Source: CBDUXZ01 sp965371325 [NCBI: uncultured bacterium] | GTDB lineage: Bacteria; JAUYMQ01 | NCBI GenBank assembly: GCA_965371325.1 | Contig: CBDUXZ010000116.1 | Coordinates: 1 to 6,418 of the forward strand | Length of the DNA stretch: 6,418 nt | Direction of reading: 5' to 3' | Shown: in pieces, positions 5,615-6,418 of the stretch | Position numbering within the stretch: the first letter of the stretch is position 1 | How the letters are laid out: each line of letters begins with the position of its first letter | Notes under the pieces: model-generated | Database searches by the model: none | What the model was told of the DNA's origin: nothing | What the model saw: only the letters and a program-made list of their open reading frames with translations | Position numbers and translations under genes: made by a program

Positions 5615-6337
5615 TCACAGGCTCGCGAACCAGCCGATTATCAAATAGCTGGCCAGCGCGGCCATCCCGCCGATTCCCATTGCCTCGAGGCCGCTTCGCC
5701 ACCACTTGAGCCCCGTGATGATGGTTTTGCTGGCGCCAACAAGAAAAAGGGCGCTAACGGTGAGGGCGATGCTCCACAGAAAAGCGAGATGCACGTTTTC
5801 CATAAGGACGAAGGGGAGGACAGGTATCGTCGCCGCCAGGGCAAAGGCGCCGCCGGTCGCCATCGCCGACTTTCCCGGTGACAGCAACCCCTCGTCGGCA
5901 AGATTCAATTCCTCCTGCATCATGATGTTCACCCACCGCTCTTCGTCGGCGCAAATGTGATCGACGATGGCGTCGAGGATGGGCGGCTCGAACCCCTTCG
6001 CCGTGTAGATATCGCGAACTTCGCGTCGCTCGCGTTCGGGATAATGCTTAACTTCGTATTCCTCCCGGCGGCGCTCGCCGCGGATGTACTCCTTTGCCGA
6101 CTTGACCGACAGGTAGGCGCCAAGACCCATCGAGATGAAGCCCCCTACGATCTCCGCCATGCCGGCATAGGTGATGATCCTGCTCGCCAGCTGCGCGCCA
6201 TGCACGCCTGACACTATGGCGAGGGCCGAGACCAGGCCATCGTTCGCGCCGAAGACCAGATCGCGGATGATCTCACCGCCCGGCACGTGCGTTTCCTGAT
6301 GGCCCGCCACCGCCGGATCCCGAAAGATTGAAAGCAT
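5615..6337 (-). CDS. VIT1/CCC1-family iron/manganese transporter
   Basis: A 240-residue membrane protein of the family that moves Fe2+ or Mn2+ out of the cytoplasm; in plants and yeast it loads the vacuole, and in bacteria it is thought to export or detoxify. Five membrane helices are visible at about 24-46, 57-79, 157-180, 182-205 and 215-238. The first carries FGANDGLVSALA (29-40), with Asp33 at the family's conserved pore-acid position. The second carries GLGAYLSVKSAKEY (71-84). Between helices 2 and 3 is a charged cytoplasmic segment (about 80-148) rich in Glu, including EEY (92-94), ERERREV (101-107) and MMQEE (139-143). These match the Glu/Met metal-collecting domain of plant VIT1. ATG at 6337-6335 has a strong AGGAG six bases upstream. 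No rubrerythrin-like ferritin domain is fused, unlike some bacterial relatives. Which metal it moves is not shown by sequence. mutY follows on the same strand after 115 bases. Confidence 0.92.
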   Translation of the reverse strand: MLSIFRDPAVAGHQETHVPGGEIIRDLVFGANDGLVSALAIVSGVHGAQLASRIITYAGMAEIVGGFISMGLGAYLSVKSAKEYIRGERRREEYEVKHYPERERREVRDIYTAKGFEPPILDAIVDHICADEERWVNIMMQEELNLADEGLLSPGKSAMATGGAFALAATIPVLPFVLMENVHLAFLWSIALTVSALFLVGASKTIITGLKWWRSGLEAMGIGGMAALASYLIIGWFASL

Positions 6338-6343
6338 GAATGG

Positions 6344-6348
6344 CTCCT
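6344..6348 (-). promoter_or_regulatory. Ribosome binding site of the VIT-family gene
   Basis: AGGAG within GAGAGGAG on the minus strand, six bases before the ATG at 6337. This is the best ribosome site in the window and fixes this start. Confidence 0.75.
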
Positions 6349-6362
6349 CTCGCCCTACTCGA

Positions 6363-6383
6363 GCGATGCGGGAATCCCTTCGC
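6363..6383. promoter_or_regulatory. Imperfect dyad upstream of the VIT-family gene
   Basis: The near-palindrome GGGAATCCC (6370-6378) is flanked by GCGA (6363-6366) and TCGC (6380-6383), giving a two-part dyad in the leader or promoter of the VIT-family gene. It does not resemble a Fur box. It could be an operator or a small RNA hairpin. The remaining bases from 6338 to 6418 show no gene or clear promoter. Confidence 0.25.
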
Positions 6384-6418
6384 GATAGGAAGGATACCGG
6401 AGAACCACCCCGAGTTCC

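Overview
The window is ordinary bacterial chromosome from a GC-rich Gram-negative organism. Gram-negative is inferred from a PEP-CTERM protein, a class processed by exosortase in Gram-negative biofilm or exopolysaccharide producers. Nothing here fixes the taxon; an uncultured proteobacterium or a related phylum would fit. Five complete protein genes fill most of the 6.4 kb. I see no RNA genes, insertion sequences, CRISPR arrays, phage genes or plasmid functions, and no gene-free stretch longer than about 210 bases.

The left part is on the + strand. The window opens on what may be the last 15 codons of an upstream gene (3-50), whose stop overlaps the start of a cation:proton antiporter in an ATGA arrangement. 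The antiporter (47-1954) joins a CPA1-type membrane domain to a TrkA/RCK-like NAD-binding regulatory domain. It is followed by a small hairpin and an AT-rich intergenic region (38% GC by hand count over 2031-2140) that leads into a PEP-CTERM secreted protein with about five propeller-like repeats (2146-2949).

The right part is on the - strand and converges on the PEP-CTERM gene. In transcription order it holds a VIT1/CCC1-family iron or manganese transporter (6337-5615), MutY adenine glycosylase (5499-4399) and an acyl-CoA dehydrogenase (4195-3038). The gaps are 115 and 203 bases. The acyl-CoA dehydrogenase has its own convincing sigma70-type promoter in the second gap, so the three are probably not one tight operon. 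That gap also carries two copies of a 12-base direct repeat, which may be operator sites.

The genes do not form one pathway: ion homeostasis, envelope or biofilm surface protein, metal storage or export, oxidative DNA repair and fatty-acid or amino-acid catabolism. I did not find an obviously new system. The points most worth a second look are the repeats upstream of the acyl-CoA dehydrogenase, the inverted repeat between the transporter gene and mutY, the leader of the PEP-CTERM gene, and the possible coupling of the antiporter to an unseen gene.
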